Position numbers and translations under genes: made by a program | Assembly (NCBI GenBank): GCA_027886795.1 | Contig: JAPCJU010000004.1 | Location: 1 to 24,912 of the forward strand | Reading direction: 5' to 3' | Source: Nitrososphaerota archaeon | GTDB lineage: Archaea; Thermoproteota; Nitrososphaeria; Nitrososphaerales; CADDZS01 | Length of the DNA stretch: 24,912 nucleotides | Notes under the pieces: generated by a model | Database searches by the model: none | Seen by the model: only the letters and a program-made list of their open reading frames with translations | What the model was told of the DNA's origin: nothing | In this document: piece by piece, positions 7,201 to 14,283 of the stretch | Layout of the letters: the number at the start of each line of letters is the position of its first letter | Position numbering within the stretch: the stretch's first letter is position 1

Positions 7201-8743
7201 GTGTTTCGATGCTCTTATTTTGGAAATCTTCAGCGGAGCCAGTTAAGGACTTTTGTGCACACTTAACTTTATACTCGACAAATCTGTCGAGCTCGTTCCC
7301 AAGTGCTGTCACTGAATCGCTTAATATCTTTTGGGGAAATCTGTCATCTGGCATTTGGGTTGAGACTGCAAGACTAATTCTTGAACCTCTTTCTGCAAAA
7401 GATACCTTGACCTTGGAGTTAGTGCGGGCGATGACTTCGAGGAAACGTGTAAGCGCCGCCAATCTCTCCAATAATTCACTAGTGTTCGGTTTCAAGATTG
7501 ATTTGTATTTTGAGTACAACCAATTTGCACTCCTGGCCTTCCGCATTTCTGCTACGGAGAGCGCTCCTATCAGCTGATCCCGATGCGAAAGAGGAGAATC
7601 TTCGTCCATCATAAGAGCAAAAAGTGAGTCCGGTCTGAGCGATGAAAATTCTCCAAGTAGCCACTTGAGCGAAAATAAAACTATGTTCACTTCCCTGTTC
7701 TCGATAAGATCAAACGCCTCAAGTTCTTTTAGAAATCTTGCGGGCAGACGCTCATAGTCCTTATCTTTCTGTGACTTTATTTTTCTTGGCGGAATCCTAC
7801 CGATTTTCCCCTTATGGTAGCCCAGTGGATCGGTTAGGAATGAAGAAAGGATACCATCCCTCAGTCCGTGAGTACTAACTATAACCCGACGGAGGTTCAG
7901 TTTCTTCATGAGCGATGCAATAACAAGTGAACCGGCAGCCAAGGTCTGCGCCCTATCTCGCCCGATAACATCAATCTCAGCGATCCTGCTGATCGATAAG
8001 TTCGATAGTTCTCTGCTCATAGCTTCGATCGATTCGCGCTTAATTGAATAGTTGTGAATCTTGTTGAGAGGATAATCTTTCAGATTCTGATCCCATCTTG
8101 CAAGAGCCCTGAGGTTTCCTCCGACGCCAACCAAAATTGTATCGTCTTTGAGATGCAACTCTTCTCTTGCAGGGAGTAACTCGTGTATTCTACTTTCCAT
8201 CCGAGAGTAGGCCTTTTCTTTAAACAAACCATCTCTGTCCCCGTAAAGCTGAGTCAATCGAAGCCCTCCTAGAGGGAGGGAGAATATTTTTCTGACTTTT
8301 TTCTCGTCAGAACAGACTAATTCCAGGCTTCCACCCCCGATATCGAAAAACAGGATGTTTGTTTCCTCAAGGGCCCGAACAGCACCCGAGTACGAATACA
8401 GGGCTTCTTCCCTGCCAGAAAGAGTCCTAAACTTGAATCCGGTCTCTTCAAAAACTTGGTCGATGAACTGATCTCTATTTGCCGCTTCTCGGACTGCACT
8501 TGTAGTGACCGGCAGGCAGTGCCTAACTCCGTAGAGCTCGTTTATTTCTTTGAAAAACTTTAGTCCATCGATTGCCCTTCTGATTGGTTCATTACCCAGG
8601 AATCCAGTTTGGCTCAGACCCTCGCCAAGCCTTGCGGGAACTGACTCCTGGTCGTATGCCACAAATGTAGAGTTGTCGTCTCTTACCTCGTAACTAACGA
8701 GCTTTAGGGAGTTAAACCCCAGATCAATTACTGAAACTTTCAA
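7172..8743 (-). CDS. ppx: Ppx/GppA-family exopolyphosphatase
   Basis: A 523-residue protein of the ASKHA fold. Visible motifs: VSVIDLGFNSLKLVSYEV (phosphate loop 1, residues 3-20), TSAVREAANRDQF (about 81-93), SGREEALYSYSGAV (about 109-122), FFDIGGGSLELV (phosphate loop 2, 132-143), and STHGLRDGILSSF near residue 293. The C-terminal 200 residues match the helical HD-like extension of long Ppx proteins. The family removes terminal phosphate from polyphosphate or pppGpp; polyphosphate is likelier in archaea. The TTG start at 8743 is forced, because the first motif begins at residue 3. It lies 41 bases after sixA and overlaps tmk. Confidence 0.92.
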   Translation of the reverse strand: MKVSVIDLGFNSLKLVSYEVRDDNSTFVAYDQESVPARLGEGLSQTGFLGNEPIRRAIDGLKFFKEINELYGVRHCLPVTTSAVREAANRDQFIDQVFEETGFKFRTLSGREEALYSYSGAVRALEETNILFFDIGGGSLELVCSDEKKVRKIFSLPLGGLRLTQLYGDRDGLFKEKAYSRMESRIHELLPAREELHLKDDTILVGVGGNLRALARWDQNLKDYPLNKIHNYSIKRESIEAMSRELSNLSISRIAEIDVIGRDRAQTLAAGSLVIASLMKKLNLRRVIVSTHGLRDGILSSFLTDPLGYHKGKIGRIPPRKIKSQKDKDYERLPARFLKELEAFDLIENREVNIVLFSLKWLLGEFSSLRPDSLFALMMDEDSPLSHRDQLIGALSVAEMRKARSANWLYSKYKSILKPNTSELLERLAALTRFLEVIARTNSKVKVSFAERGSRISLAVSTQMPDDRFPQKILSDSVTALGNELDRFVEYKVKCAQKSLTGSAEDFQNKSIETLESEKPFDG

Positions 8744-8784
8744 TTGCTTCTAAAGACCATTTTTTCGAATCGAATTAGGGAAAT

Positions 8785-9288
8785 CTAGTTTGAAATCTTC
8801 CTTAAGATCCTAGGTGTCAGCAGCCAACGAAGTTCGCCGTTCAATTTTGGAGCAAATGAGTGAATTTGCACCTTTGCGATACCCCCCTTCTTGAGAACTA
8901 TTCGACTCGCGGCATTTCCCGAGATGATTTCTCCTATGAAGGTACTAAGATAAGGTTCGTGTCCGACGATCATTATATCAGAGTCCTGCTTCAGCTTTGA
9001 TAATCTCTGAATGGCTTCCGCCATGTTCCCTTCGGGTCTTAGTTCGTCCCAAATCTCGAGCTTTGGGGCGTTATTCTCGTAGACTCTAGATACAATCTCA
9101 GCTGTCTCTTTCGCTCGTTTTAGAGGGCTGGTCGCTATCTTATCAAACTCGACACGAAGACAATGAAGCGAATTCGCTATCCTTTCTACTTCACTACGCC
9201 CGGCCTCAGTCAACTCCCGCTCTGAATCTTTGGATGGCAGAGATGCGTGTGTTCCCGCTTCCCCGTGTCTTAGGATAAAAATATTCAC
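8785..9288 (-). CDS. sixA: SixA-like phosphohistidine phosphatase (histidine phosphatase superfamily)
   Basis: A 167-residue single-domain member of the branch-1 histidine phosphatases, close to SixA in length. The catalytic R-H-G is at residues 7-9 (FILRHGEAG), the second Arg at 58 (SPLKRAKETAE), and the second His at 110 (IMIVGHEPYLSTFIGEI). SixA removes phosphate from phosphohistidine on phosphorelay proteins; other small-molecule substrates are possible. It uses a GTG start, forced because the catalytic motif starts at residue 7. It is the first gene of the minus-strand unit with ppx and the two kinases, and CTTAAAGG lies 28 bases upstream. Confidence 0.9.
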   Translation of the reverse strand: MNIFILRHGEAGTHASLPSKDSERELTEAGRSEVERIANSLHCLRVEFDKIATSPLKRAKETAEIVSRVYENNAPKLEIWDELRPEGNMAEAIQRLSKLKQDSDIMIVGHEPYLSTFIGEIISGNAASRIVLKKGGIAKVQIHSFAPKLNGELRWLLTPRILRKISN

Positions 9289-9312
9289 GCTAGAGAATTG
9301 TTTTCTCTCTGG

Positions 9313-9320
9313 CCTTTAAG
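9313..9320 (-). promoter_or_regulatory. TATA-like element for the sixA-ppx-kinase unit
   Basis: CTTAAAGG on the minus strand is centred about 28 bases before the GTG at 9288. No ribosome-binding site precedes the GTG, so a leaderless transcript is expected. Confidence 0.5.
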
Positions 9321-9558
9321 AAGATCGGTCACAAGAGGTTGATCTGGTGTCTTTTTTCAAAAGTTCCGGGAATTAGGGCAATCGCTTGTTAGTCTTTATT
9401 GACAATATATCGTGATATAGAATTAGGCCGCATCTCCAGTCGTCTGCTACGGCGTACGATACCGTTCCAATAGTAGTGTATCCGCGTAATTATTCCATTT
9501 AGATTCAATAGGGAGGGTTTATCCGAGAGATTTTCTCCCAAAATAGGCCGTATCATTC

Positions 9559-9966
9559 ATGACCGAAATGACGATGGGAATGCTACCCACAATAGTAGGA
9601 GACAGTGAACGCGTTGACTGTCTTCAAGAAAAACTGATTGATGTCGAAATATTATACATTTTGACTTCAAAACCTACTAATATTTCCGAACTCAAAAACA
9701 ACCTAAATTCGACATTCGGCTTGAAGGTTGACATCTCAGCTCTCTCTGAAAAGCTCGCGGAGCTAGAGTCGGAAAAATTGGTAAGATGGTTTCAGCTTCA
9801 ACCCACCGGATCAAAATCTGCATTGAACGGGCTGGTCGAAAAATCCTTTTCAGTGACCCCGAAGGGACTAATCACTTTGCAAGGTTGGATCGAATCATTG
9901 TCAGAAATTACTCTTACATTGCAGTTGGGTTTGAACCAAAGAGTAATCAGAGAATTGGAAGAATAG
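9559..9966 (+). CDS. Winged-helix protein, PadR/MarR-like
   Basis: A 135-residue protein. VEILYILTSKPTNISELKNN, then SALSEKLAELESEKLVRW and FSVTPKGLITLQGWIESLSEI, fit the order helix, helix-turn-helix, wing (V-T-P-K-G) and C-terminal dimer helix of PadR-like regulators. It likely binds DNA. It is transcribed divergently from sixA with 270 bases between the starts, so it could regulate that unit; this is only inferred from position. GTTTATCC at about 9516-9523 may be its TATA element. The first eight residues contain three Met codons, so the exact start could be a little later. The ligand is unknown. Confidence 0.65.
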   Translation: MTEMTMGMLPTIVGDSERVDCLQEKLIDVEILYILTSKPTNISELKNNLNSTFGLKVDISALSEKLAELESEKLVRWFQLQPTGSKSALNGLVEKSFSVTPKGLITLQGWIESLSEITLTLQLGLNQRVIRELEE

Positions 9967-10033
9967 TCAGAGCTTTAACAGCCCTGCTTTCTAAGGTTGG
10001 TTAGGCTCAAGACACAAAAATAGTAATGTAAAA

Positions 10034-10049
10034 ATCTAATTTTTTAGAT
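10034..10049. terminator. Bidirectional T-rich hairpin between converging genes
   Basis: ATCTAA (10034-10039), loop TTTT, TTAGAT (10044-10049) form a perfect six-pair hairpin rich in T on both strands. It overlaps the stop codon of the minus-strand gene at 10044 and lies 68 bases after the winged-helix gene. Confidence 0.35.
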
Positions 10050-10346
10050 ATCGACATTTGCAATGCTAGCTACGCCGGTTCTGAAGGTCAGTTCAAGGAT
10101 AACATCTAGAATTTCTATCACCCGACTAAGTGGCAAACTCCCGTCACTTCGAATTGTTTCGGTAATCGAAGAAAAATAGTTTGATCTTTCCGGGAAGGTT
10201 GCATTGCATATCCGAATTAGGTTTTCTAGTTCGGCAATTACAATCCGGTCTGAAACGTGTCTACCGTTGTAGCTTATTGGATGCGAGAGCGGCCCAATTC
10301 TGCTCTTGATTGATTGAGCAAGCAAAGAAATCTTTTCAGTTTGCAA
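10044..10346 (-). CDS. Conserved-looking small protein, unknown function
   Basis: A 100-residue soluble protein with helical character: KISLLAQSIKSRIGPLSHPI, VIAELENLIRICNATF, SYFSS-type middle and a hydrophobic C-terminal helix (VIEILDVILELTF). It contains no recognised domain. The start is a TTG at 10346; a second in-frame TTG lies at 10325. TATAAAC at about 10361-10367 would favour the later start. The amino-acid composition is that of a real protein, with no cysteine-rich or low-complexity signs. It is alone on the minus strand between a plus-strand regulator and a hairpin region. Confidence 0.5.
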   Translation of the reverse strand: MQTEKISLLAQSIKSRIGPLSHPISYNGRHVSDRIVIAELENLIRICNATFPERSNYFSSITETIRSDGSLPLSRVIEILDVILELTFRTGVASIANVDI

Positions 10347-10506
10347 GTGTCAAGAATCTCGTTTATAGAATTCTGCTATTTATTCAAGAACTAATTCCGG
10401 GAGCGGCTATATCGGATTACAAAGTATCTGACTTATCTTAGAGTGGATGCCAGATCAGTACCACGTCTTCAAGCGGATAGTTGTAGTGTCTATCCCGAGT
10501 CGTGTC

Positions 10507-10531
10507 TGGGGGCTCTGCTTTCGAGCCCCCA
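10507..10531. other. Strong GC-rich stem-loop of unknown role
   Basis: TGGGGGCTC (10507-10515) pairs perfectly with GAGCCCCCA (10523-10531) around a seven-base loop, in an otherwise AT-rich intergenic stretch. No T run follows on the plus strand, so it is not a classical terminator. It lies 45 bases before the small gene at 10576 and 160 bases upstream of the gene at 10044. It could be part of a small RNA, a leader structure or a protein-binding inverted repeat. Confidence 0.55.
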
Positions 10532-10575
10532 CCTCAACTTCTGCCTGTTGACGAGAAAAAGAGAATTGGAAAAAA

Positions 10576-10746
10576 ATGAAATTCGCAAAGTCAAGATTTG
10601 AATACAACCCCACTTTTTGCAAGACTTGCCAGAATCAGCAGCGGAGGTTGCCAAAGATTGCAAGAGTTCAATTCAGCGATTGTGACGAACATTTTCACCA
10701 GAGGATCAGGAGGCTGGTGCTCACTGGTGGAGTGTACTACGCTTGA
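10576..10746 (+). CDS. 56-residue possible zinc-binding protein
   Basis: A short ATG-to-TGA frame. It has a basic start (MKFAKSRFEYN), then C15-x2-C18 (FCKTC), a basic linker, and C37 with H40 and H42 (DCDEHFHQ). The arrangement suggests a small zinc finger. A weak GGA lies before the ATG. A 68-residue frame runs on the opposite strand over the same bases (10591-10797) and shows no motif. The Cys/His spacing makes the plus-strand reading the better choice, but neither is certain. Confidence 0.35.
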   Translation: MKFAKSRFEYNPTFCKTCQNQQRRLPKIARVQFSDCDEHFHQRIRRLVLTGGVYYA

Positions 10747-10812
10747 AAAATTGTTGTTTAGGTAAAACTTTTCTGTGGCAATGATGCGTTGTAACAAACA
10801 AGAATTCCAGTC

Positions 10813-11022
10813 TTACTGATTATCAAAAGGGAGTAAGACAACCTCCAAGGACTTTTTGCTTAGCCTGGCTATCCTGTATTGAAAGTTGCATTTTGGGCAG
10901 CTGGTTGTCTTCCAAGATGATTTTGAAACCGAGTTGAAAATTGGGAGATCCTCAATTTCTACAAAAGGGATAAACGTCGCCCGGCATCTTCGGCACTTTT
11001 CGAAGTTCGGAGGTCGAGTCAT
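10813..11022 (-). CDS. Small zinc-ribbon protein
   Basis: A 69-residue protein with two C-x2-C knuckles: KCRRC at residues 10-13 and SCPKC near residue 42-45, about 28 residues apart. That is a zinc ribbon. A basic-hydrophobic tail follows (YRIARLSKKSLEVVLLPF). Such single-ribbon proteins may bind nucleic acid or protein; no partner is identifiable. It is an isolated minus-strand gene, and a weak AT-rich element lies about 37 bases upstream of the ATG. Confidence 0.65.
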   Translation of the reverse strand: MTRPPNFEKCRRCRATFIPFVEIEDLPIFNSVSKSSWKTTSCPKCNFQYRIARLSKKSLEVVLLPFDNQ

Positions 11023-11183
11023 CTGATGCGATTTTCATTCCTAACAGACTGAAGGTAAATTCTTTGTATATCGCACTTCGATACATAGACAATCTCTATT
11101 CCTCTGATCGTACTGATTCTAACCAATAAATGCAAGTTCGCAAAGATTGAAGCCGAGAATCAGCCGTATCGATTTCTCGGTTC

Positions 11184-11639
11184 TCAAGGTCGGGATTCGG
11201 AAATCAGTCTAACTTTCTTAAGCCGACCAGCAAGTTGTTCCAGCTCAGTCAATCTATCAGTTTCGCTTTCTTTTCGTTCAAGACAGTCGGTTCGAGCTTT
11301 CGGAAGAATTTGCTTCATTATCGAGATCAAGCTCTTCCCGGAAAGTTCTTCTAGAGGGCGTGAAAACTCAAAGCCTCCTTTGTGGCTAATCAATAACAAG
11401 CCACCAGGAATCAGAATCATACTTTCAACATCGCGACTAAGTCTGGGAAATACTGTCGGATCTATCTTGTACGATTTTGAAGCTCTATCCAGAAATTCTT
11501 TCAAGGCAAGAACGAGTTCATTCGCTGATTCTCTCTCACTCTCGGCGGTTTTCATTACCTGTCTAACCTCTTCGCTCAACTCCGTCAAAGATCTGAAAAA
11601 TTCGCCGGATGCAAAATCTCTCTCAATTTCGTTTGACAT
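11184..11639 (-). CDS. Coiled-coil protein, unknown function
   Basis: A 151-residue acidic protein. The N-terminal half is helical (SLTELSEEVRQVMKTAESER, then ANELVLALKEFLDRASKSY). The middle has a short beta stretch (ESMILIPGGLLLISHKGGFE), and a C-terminal coiled coil follows (ESETDRLTELEQLAGRLKKV). No family is recognised. It follows the neighbouring coiled-coil gene on the same strand after 54 bases, so the two are probably co-transcribed and may interact through their helices. This is inference from arrangement only. Confidence 0.6.
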   Translation of the reverse strand: MSNEIERDFASGEFFRSLTELSEEVRQVMKTAESERESANELVLALKEFLDRASKSYKIDPTVFPRLSRDVESMILIPGGLLLISHKGGFEFSRPLEELSGKSLISIMKQILPKARTDCLERKESETDRLTELEQLAGRLKKVRLISESRP

Positions 11640-11693
11640 TGTCGGAATCCCCGCCCCGCTTACTTGAATAAGAATTCAGGCTGCTCGCGATTT

Positions 11694-12227
11694 TCAGAAA
11701 AGACCTTCATCATCGTCTGCAATCCGATTGGTTTTCTTTTGGTTTTTCAGGACCTTCTCATTCTGAGTCGGTGGCAGCGATCTTGTAGAAGCACGCTCTA
11801 AAATTCTTCCCGATAGTTTCTCCTTTTCGCCGGTTGTGTCGCGGTCACTTACTATCGTTATCATATCGTCAATTTTCGAGCCCAGGCTATCAACCTTTGA
11901 CTCCAACCTTTTCAATTCATCTTCAACCCGGGATTCATTTGTGCTCGTCTTCAAAGTATCGTAGGTTCGGAGTACCGAAATTGAAAAGAAGATCTGTTTC
12001 TCCAAAAATTCGAATTCTTCGCCAGCAACTGCACCTGAAACATATTCCGATAGATCGCGAATGAGCCTCCCGGTCGTATTGCCTATGAGGTCGATATCCT
12101 GCTGCCTCCATTTTTTCTGATCAATACTAAGAAATAGACGGCCCTCCGAAATATCTCTAACAAAATCAAGAACGACCTTCCGACGGAGTTCTGCTGGAGA
12201 TTCTTGGCTTACTCCTTTGCTTTCCAT
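11694..12227 (-). CDS. Helical/coiled-coil protein, unknown function
   Basis: A 177-residue protein. Residues about 10-100 form amphipathic helices (ELRRKVVLDFVRDISEGRLF, IDLIGNTTGRLIRDLSEYV, FEFLEKQIFFSISVLRTY). Residues 105-130 are a clear heptad coiled coil (VEDELKRLESKVDSLGSKID). The last 45 residues are polar and probably disordered, ending in an acidic DDDEGLF. No family is recognised. It is the first gene of a two-gene unit with the gene at 11184-11639. The ATG at 12227 is preceded by AGAAAGGG, a weak ribosome-binding site. Confidence 0.6.
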   Translation of the reverse strand: MESKGVSQESPAELRRKVVLDFVRDISEGRLFLSIDQKKWRQQDIDLIGNTTGRLIRDLSEYVSGAVAGEEFEFLEKQIFFSISVLRTYDTLKTSTNESRVEDELKRLESKVDSLGSKIDDMITIVSDRDTTGEKEKLSGRILERASTRSLPPTQNEKVLKNQKKTNRIADDDEGLF

Positions 12228-12548
12228 CCCTTTCTCGCCCTAATTATCAAGGTCCGTTAAGAATTCCACCCGAAAATTAAGGTAATACGTTGAATCGAGA
12301 ATAGTTTTGAATTTCTAAAAAATTCATGGAATCTGCTCACCAAAGGTCGTCAATCGGACGCGTATTGTTGAGAAAATATGCGTTTCATTTTCCAATAGCA
12401 AAAGCTTGAGATACTTCTTTTGTCGCTCAAACTAAATGCTTGCGAGTTATGAAGAGACTAATCTGGGCAAGAATATCTCGATCGGGACTCAAATTCGGTA
12501 CTGGCAATTCAGAATGAAAATATCCGAAAAGGCCAATTCTGCCCTTGA
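12228..12548. other. Intergenic region between divergent genes
   Basis: This 321-base AT-rich stretch holds the two divergent promoters and no convincing gene. Very short frames exist on the plus strand (22 codons from 12449), but they lack supporting signals. Apart from the TATA-like element at 12517-12525, no clear repeat or RNA structure was seen. Confidence 0.5.
12517..12525 (+). promoter_or_regulatory. TATA-like element supporting a TTG start
   Basis: AAAATATCC is centred 28 bases before the TTG at 12549. This is the leaderless spacing seen elsewhere in the window, and it supports that unusual start. Confidence 0.4.
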
Positions 12549-13334
12549 TTGCTAACAATTAGTTCCGAAAAGCTTTCCCATATTCCTGTAAACGTTGGAT
12601 TCGATAATGCTCTAGATGACAGGTCTTTCGAATGCTTAATGCTCGGCAAATATGAGTCGGGTGTCTTTGTTCGACTTCTGGCAATTCTCGAATCTAAGGG
12701 AATCAAGGTGCTTCGAAGTTCGTTTGATGTTAGTCAAGCTGATGGGAATTTTGTTGCTACGCTTCTCGTTCATTTGAAGAAAACTGATATTGGCATGTTC
12801 GACCTCGTGGAAAAAATTATGGAGTCCAAGCTTGTCTCGACGGTAGAGTTTTCTCCGAGGGAAAAACGGTTGTTTAGCAACTATCTGTTTCCTATCAACC
12901 TCGTATCTGGCAAGAGATCCATTCTGACTACAGCTGACCTCATGATTAGACTAGAATCCAATTTTCGAAAGACTTTGGGACAGCGGTCTGATTCTATTTT
13001 CTACGAAGAGGGACGATCATATGGGAGTCAACTTGCGAGTCTTTATTCGAAAAAGGCTCGCTCTGAATCCGACATGGAATCAATTCAAGCCATCCTTGAA
13101 GTCACAAAGGCTACAGGTTGGGGGTTGAGCAAATGTGAGCTACAAGAAGACGGATCAGTCAATTATTCTTTGATAGACCCTCCATCAAATGGAAATGGAA
13201 ATGTATCTAGCCTTTTTCTAGTTGGTATGATGCGTGGACTGATGGAACAGGCTCTGGGCCACGGACTAAAAGTTGTAGACCAAAACTACGACCGCGTGAA
13301 AAACACTCTTACTTTGAAACTGGCAAAAGACTAA
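12549..13334 (+). CDS. ACT-like plus V4R-like (4-vinyl reductase) domain protein
   Basis: A 261-residue soluble protein. Residues about 35-100 look like an ACT-type beta-alpha-beta sensor (VFVRLLAILESKGIKVLRSS, FVATLLVHLKKTDIGMFDLV). Residues about 140-258 resemble the V4R small-molecule-binding fold: FYEEGRSYGSQLA, ATGWGLSKCELQEDGSVNY, then LFLVGMMRGLMEQALGHGLK and a closing strand. V4R domains bind hydrophobic or aromatic ligands and often act as sensors. No DNA-binding domain is fused here, so it may pass its signal to the winged-helix protein encoded next. The start is TTG. Domain assignment rests on pattern only and is moderate. Confidence 0.6.
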   Translation: MLTISSEKLSHIPVNVGFDNALDDRSFECLMLGKYESGVFVRLLAILESKGIKVLRSSFDVSQADGNFVATLLVHLKKTDIGMFDLVEKIMESKLVSTVEFSPREKRLFSNYLFPINLVSGKRSILTTADLMIRLESNFRKTLGQRSDSIFYEEGRSYGSQLASLYSKKARSESDMESIQAILEVTKATGWGLSKCELQEDGSVNYSLIDPPSNGNGNVSSLFLVGMMRGLMEQALGHGLKVVDQNYDRVKNTLTLKLAKD

Positions 13335-13454
13335 TTTATCGCAAAACGGGAGCACCCAGAAAATTCTCTGTATCCGGAGAATAATCCTATCAGATTATTC
13401 GATTGCGACAAGATCGACCATCTACGAATTTCGAAGATTACCGCTATCCTAAAT

Positions 13455-13832
13455 ATGACGAGAATCGGCTTTTCTAATCGCATTGAGATTTGTAGTCCAT
13501 CGATATCCTCATTTCTCGTCGGAACGGTCAAGATGATGCTGCCGATGGCTGAAGATCTCGGTGAGCTGAGCGATTCTGACGTGATTGTCCGAATGTTATA
13601 CTTTTGCGAAGAAGCAAAATTGCCTTCGCAGATTATGAACTATTGTCGCATCGATGGAATTAAATTTAGAAAATTCACAGGTCACTGCATTAAGAGAGGC
13701 TTGTTGAGAGCTATCTCGTCGGAGATGAGCTTGTTCGCAATGCAAACGACTGATCGCGGAAGAGAAGTACTCGAAACAGTTGATTCGATTATGGCTGCCT
13801 TAGGTCTCGAGCAAGACGAGCCATTAAGGTAG
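13455..13832 (+). CDS. Winged-helix DNA-binding protein (HTH_45/ArnR1-like)
   Basis: A protein of up to 125 residues. From about residue 40 it reads DVIVRMLYFCEEAKLPSQIM, then NYCRIDGIKFRKFTGHCIKR, GLLRA, and TTDRGREVLETVDSIMAALG. This is the pattern of the small archaeal winged-helix family (helix 1, a recognition helix with [FL]-x-x-[FY]-x-x-x-[LC], G-L-[LI], then T-[DE]-[RK]-G). The N-terminal 26 residues have no family match. The ATG pair at 13533/13536, with GATATCC about 30 bases upstream, may be the true start and would give about 99 residues. It follows the V4R-like gene by 120 bases on the same strand. Confidence 0.7.
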   Translation: MTRIGFSNRIEICSPSISSFLVGTVKMMLPMAEDLGELSDSDVIVRMLYFCEEAKLPSQIMNYCRIDGIKFRKFTGHCIKRGLLRAISSEMSLFAMQTTDRGREVLETVDSIMAALGLEQDEPLR

Positions 13833-13857
13833 TTCTTCTAAAAGCGCGGTGTCGAAC

Positions 13858-14082
13858 CTAAGGCTCGATGCCATGCGCATTCTTGAGGTGCGAGATGTAG
13901 ATCCATTCTTCAACGGGGAGGGGAAAGCCCTTTTCAATTTCTTTCTGAACAAAGTTGCATAGTGGACAGCTGTTCTTGGTTAGCCTCACTTCACGTCCGA
14001 ATCTTCCCAAATTTGTTCCGAGATCAGTGGAATTTGCATTTTCACTGACTTTATCGGACGATTCATCGGACACATTTTGCAT
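13858..14082 (-). CDS. Small C2H2-like zinc-finger protein
   Basis: A 74-residue protein. A polar N-terminus of about 38 residues precedes a finger: CPLCNFV, then SHLKNAHGIEP, giving C-x2-C, a long spacer and H-x4-H. The ATG at 14082 has a perfect ribosome-binding site (AAGGAGGT, seven bases upstream), which is unusual in this window where most genes seem leaderless. Efficient translation is therefore expected from a leadered transcript. Its role may be DNA/RNA or protein binding. It converges on the winged-helix gene (25 bases between stops). Confidence 0.7.
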   Translation of the reverse strand: MQNVSDESSDKVSENANSTDLGTNLGRFGREVRLTKNSCPLCNFVQKEIEKGFPLPVEEWIYISHLKNAHGIEP

Positions 14083-14088
14083 GAAAAG

Positions 14089-14097
14089 TACCTCCTT
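14089..14097 (-). promoter_or_regulatory. Canonical Shine-Dalgarno of the zinc-finger gene
   Basis: The minus strand reads AAGGAGGTA, and seven bases separate GGAGGT from the ATG at 14082. It is the clearest ribosome-binding site in the window. Confidence 0.75.
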
Positions 14098-14283
14098 GGA
14101 AATGGCTATTAAGAAAATTTGCCGAATTAGAAAAACGTGAAAATCAAGTTTTTTCCGTGTTTGGATAAATCTCGCAAGGCATTATTTACCAAAAATAGGA
14201 ACTATGTCTACTTGGAATTTTCAGGTCCGGTAGATGTTTTGAAAGTAATTCATTTTCCGTTTTTTGAAGGACGCGTCTGAACG

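Noticed and set aside
10440..10535. Possible tRNA around the GC hairpin
   Set aside because: The hairpin loop is not a T loop (no TTCRA), and no acceptor, D or anticodon arms could be built.
10591..10797. 68-codon frame on the minus strand
   Set aside because: It has no motif and overlaps a plus-strand frame with Cys/His spacing; kept out as a shadow, though neither is certain.
12449..12517. 22-codon frame in the divergent intergenic region
   Set aside because: Too short, with no promoter or ribosome-binding site support.
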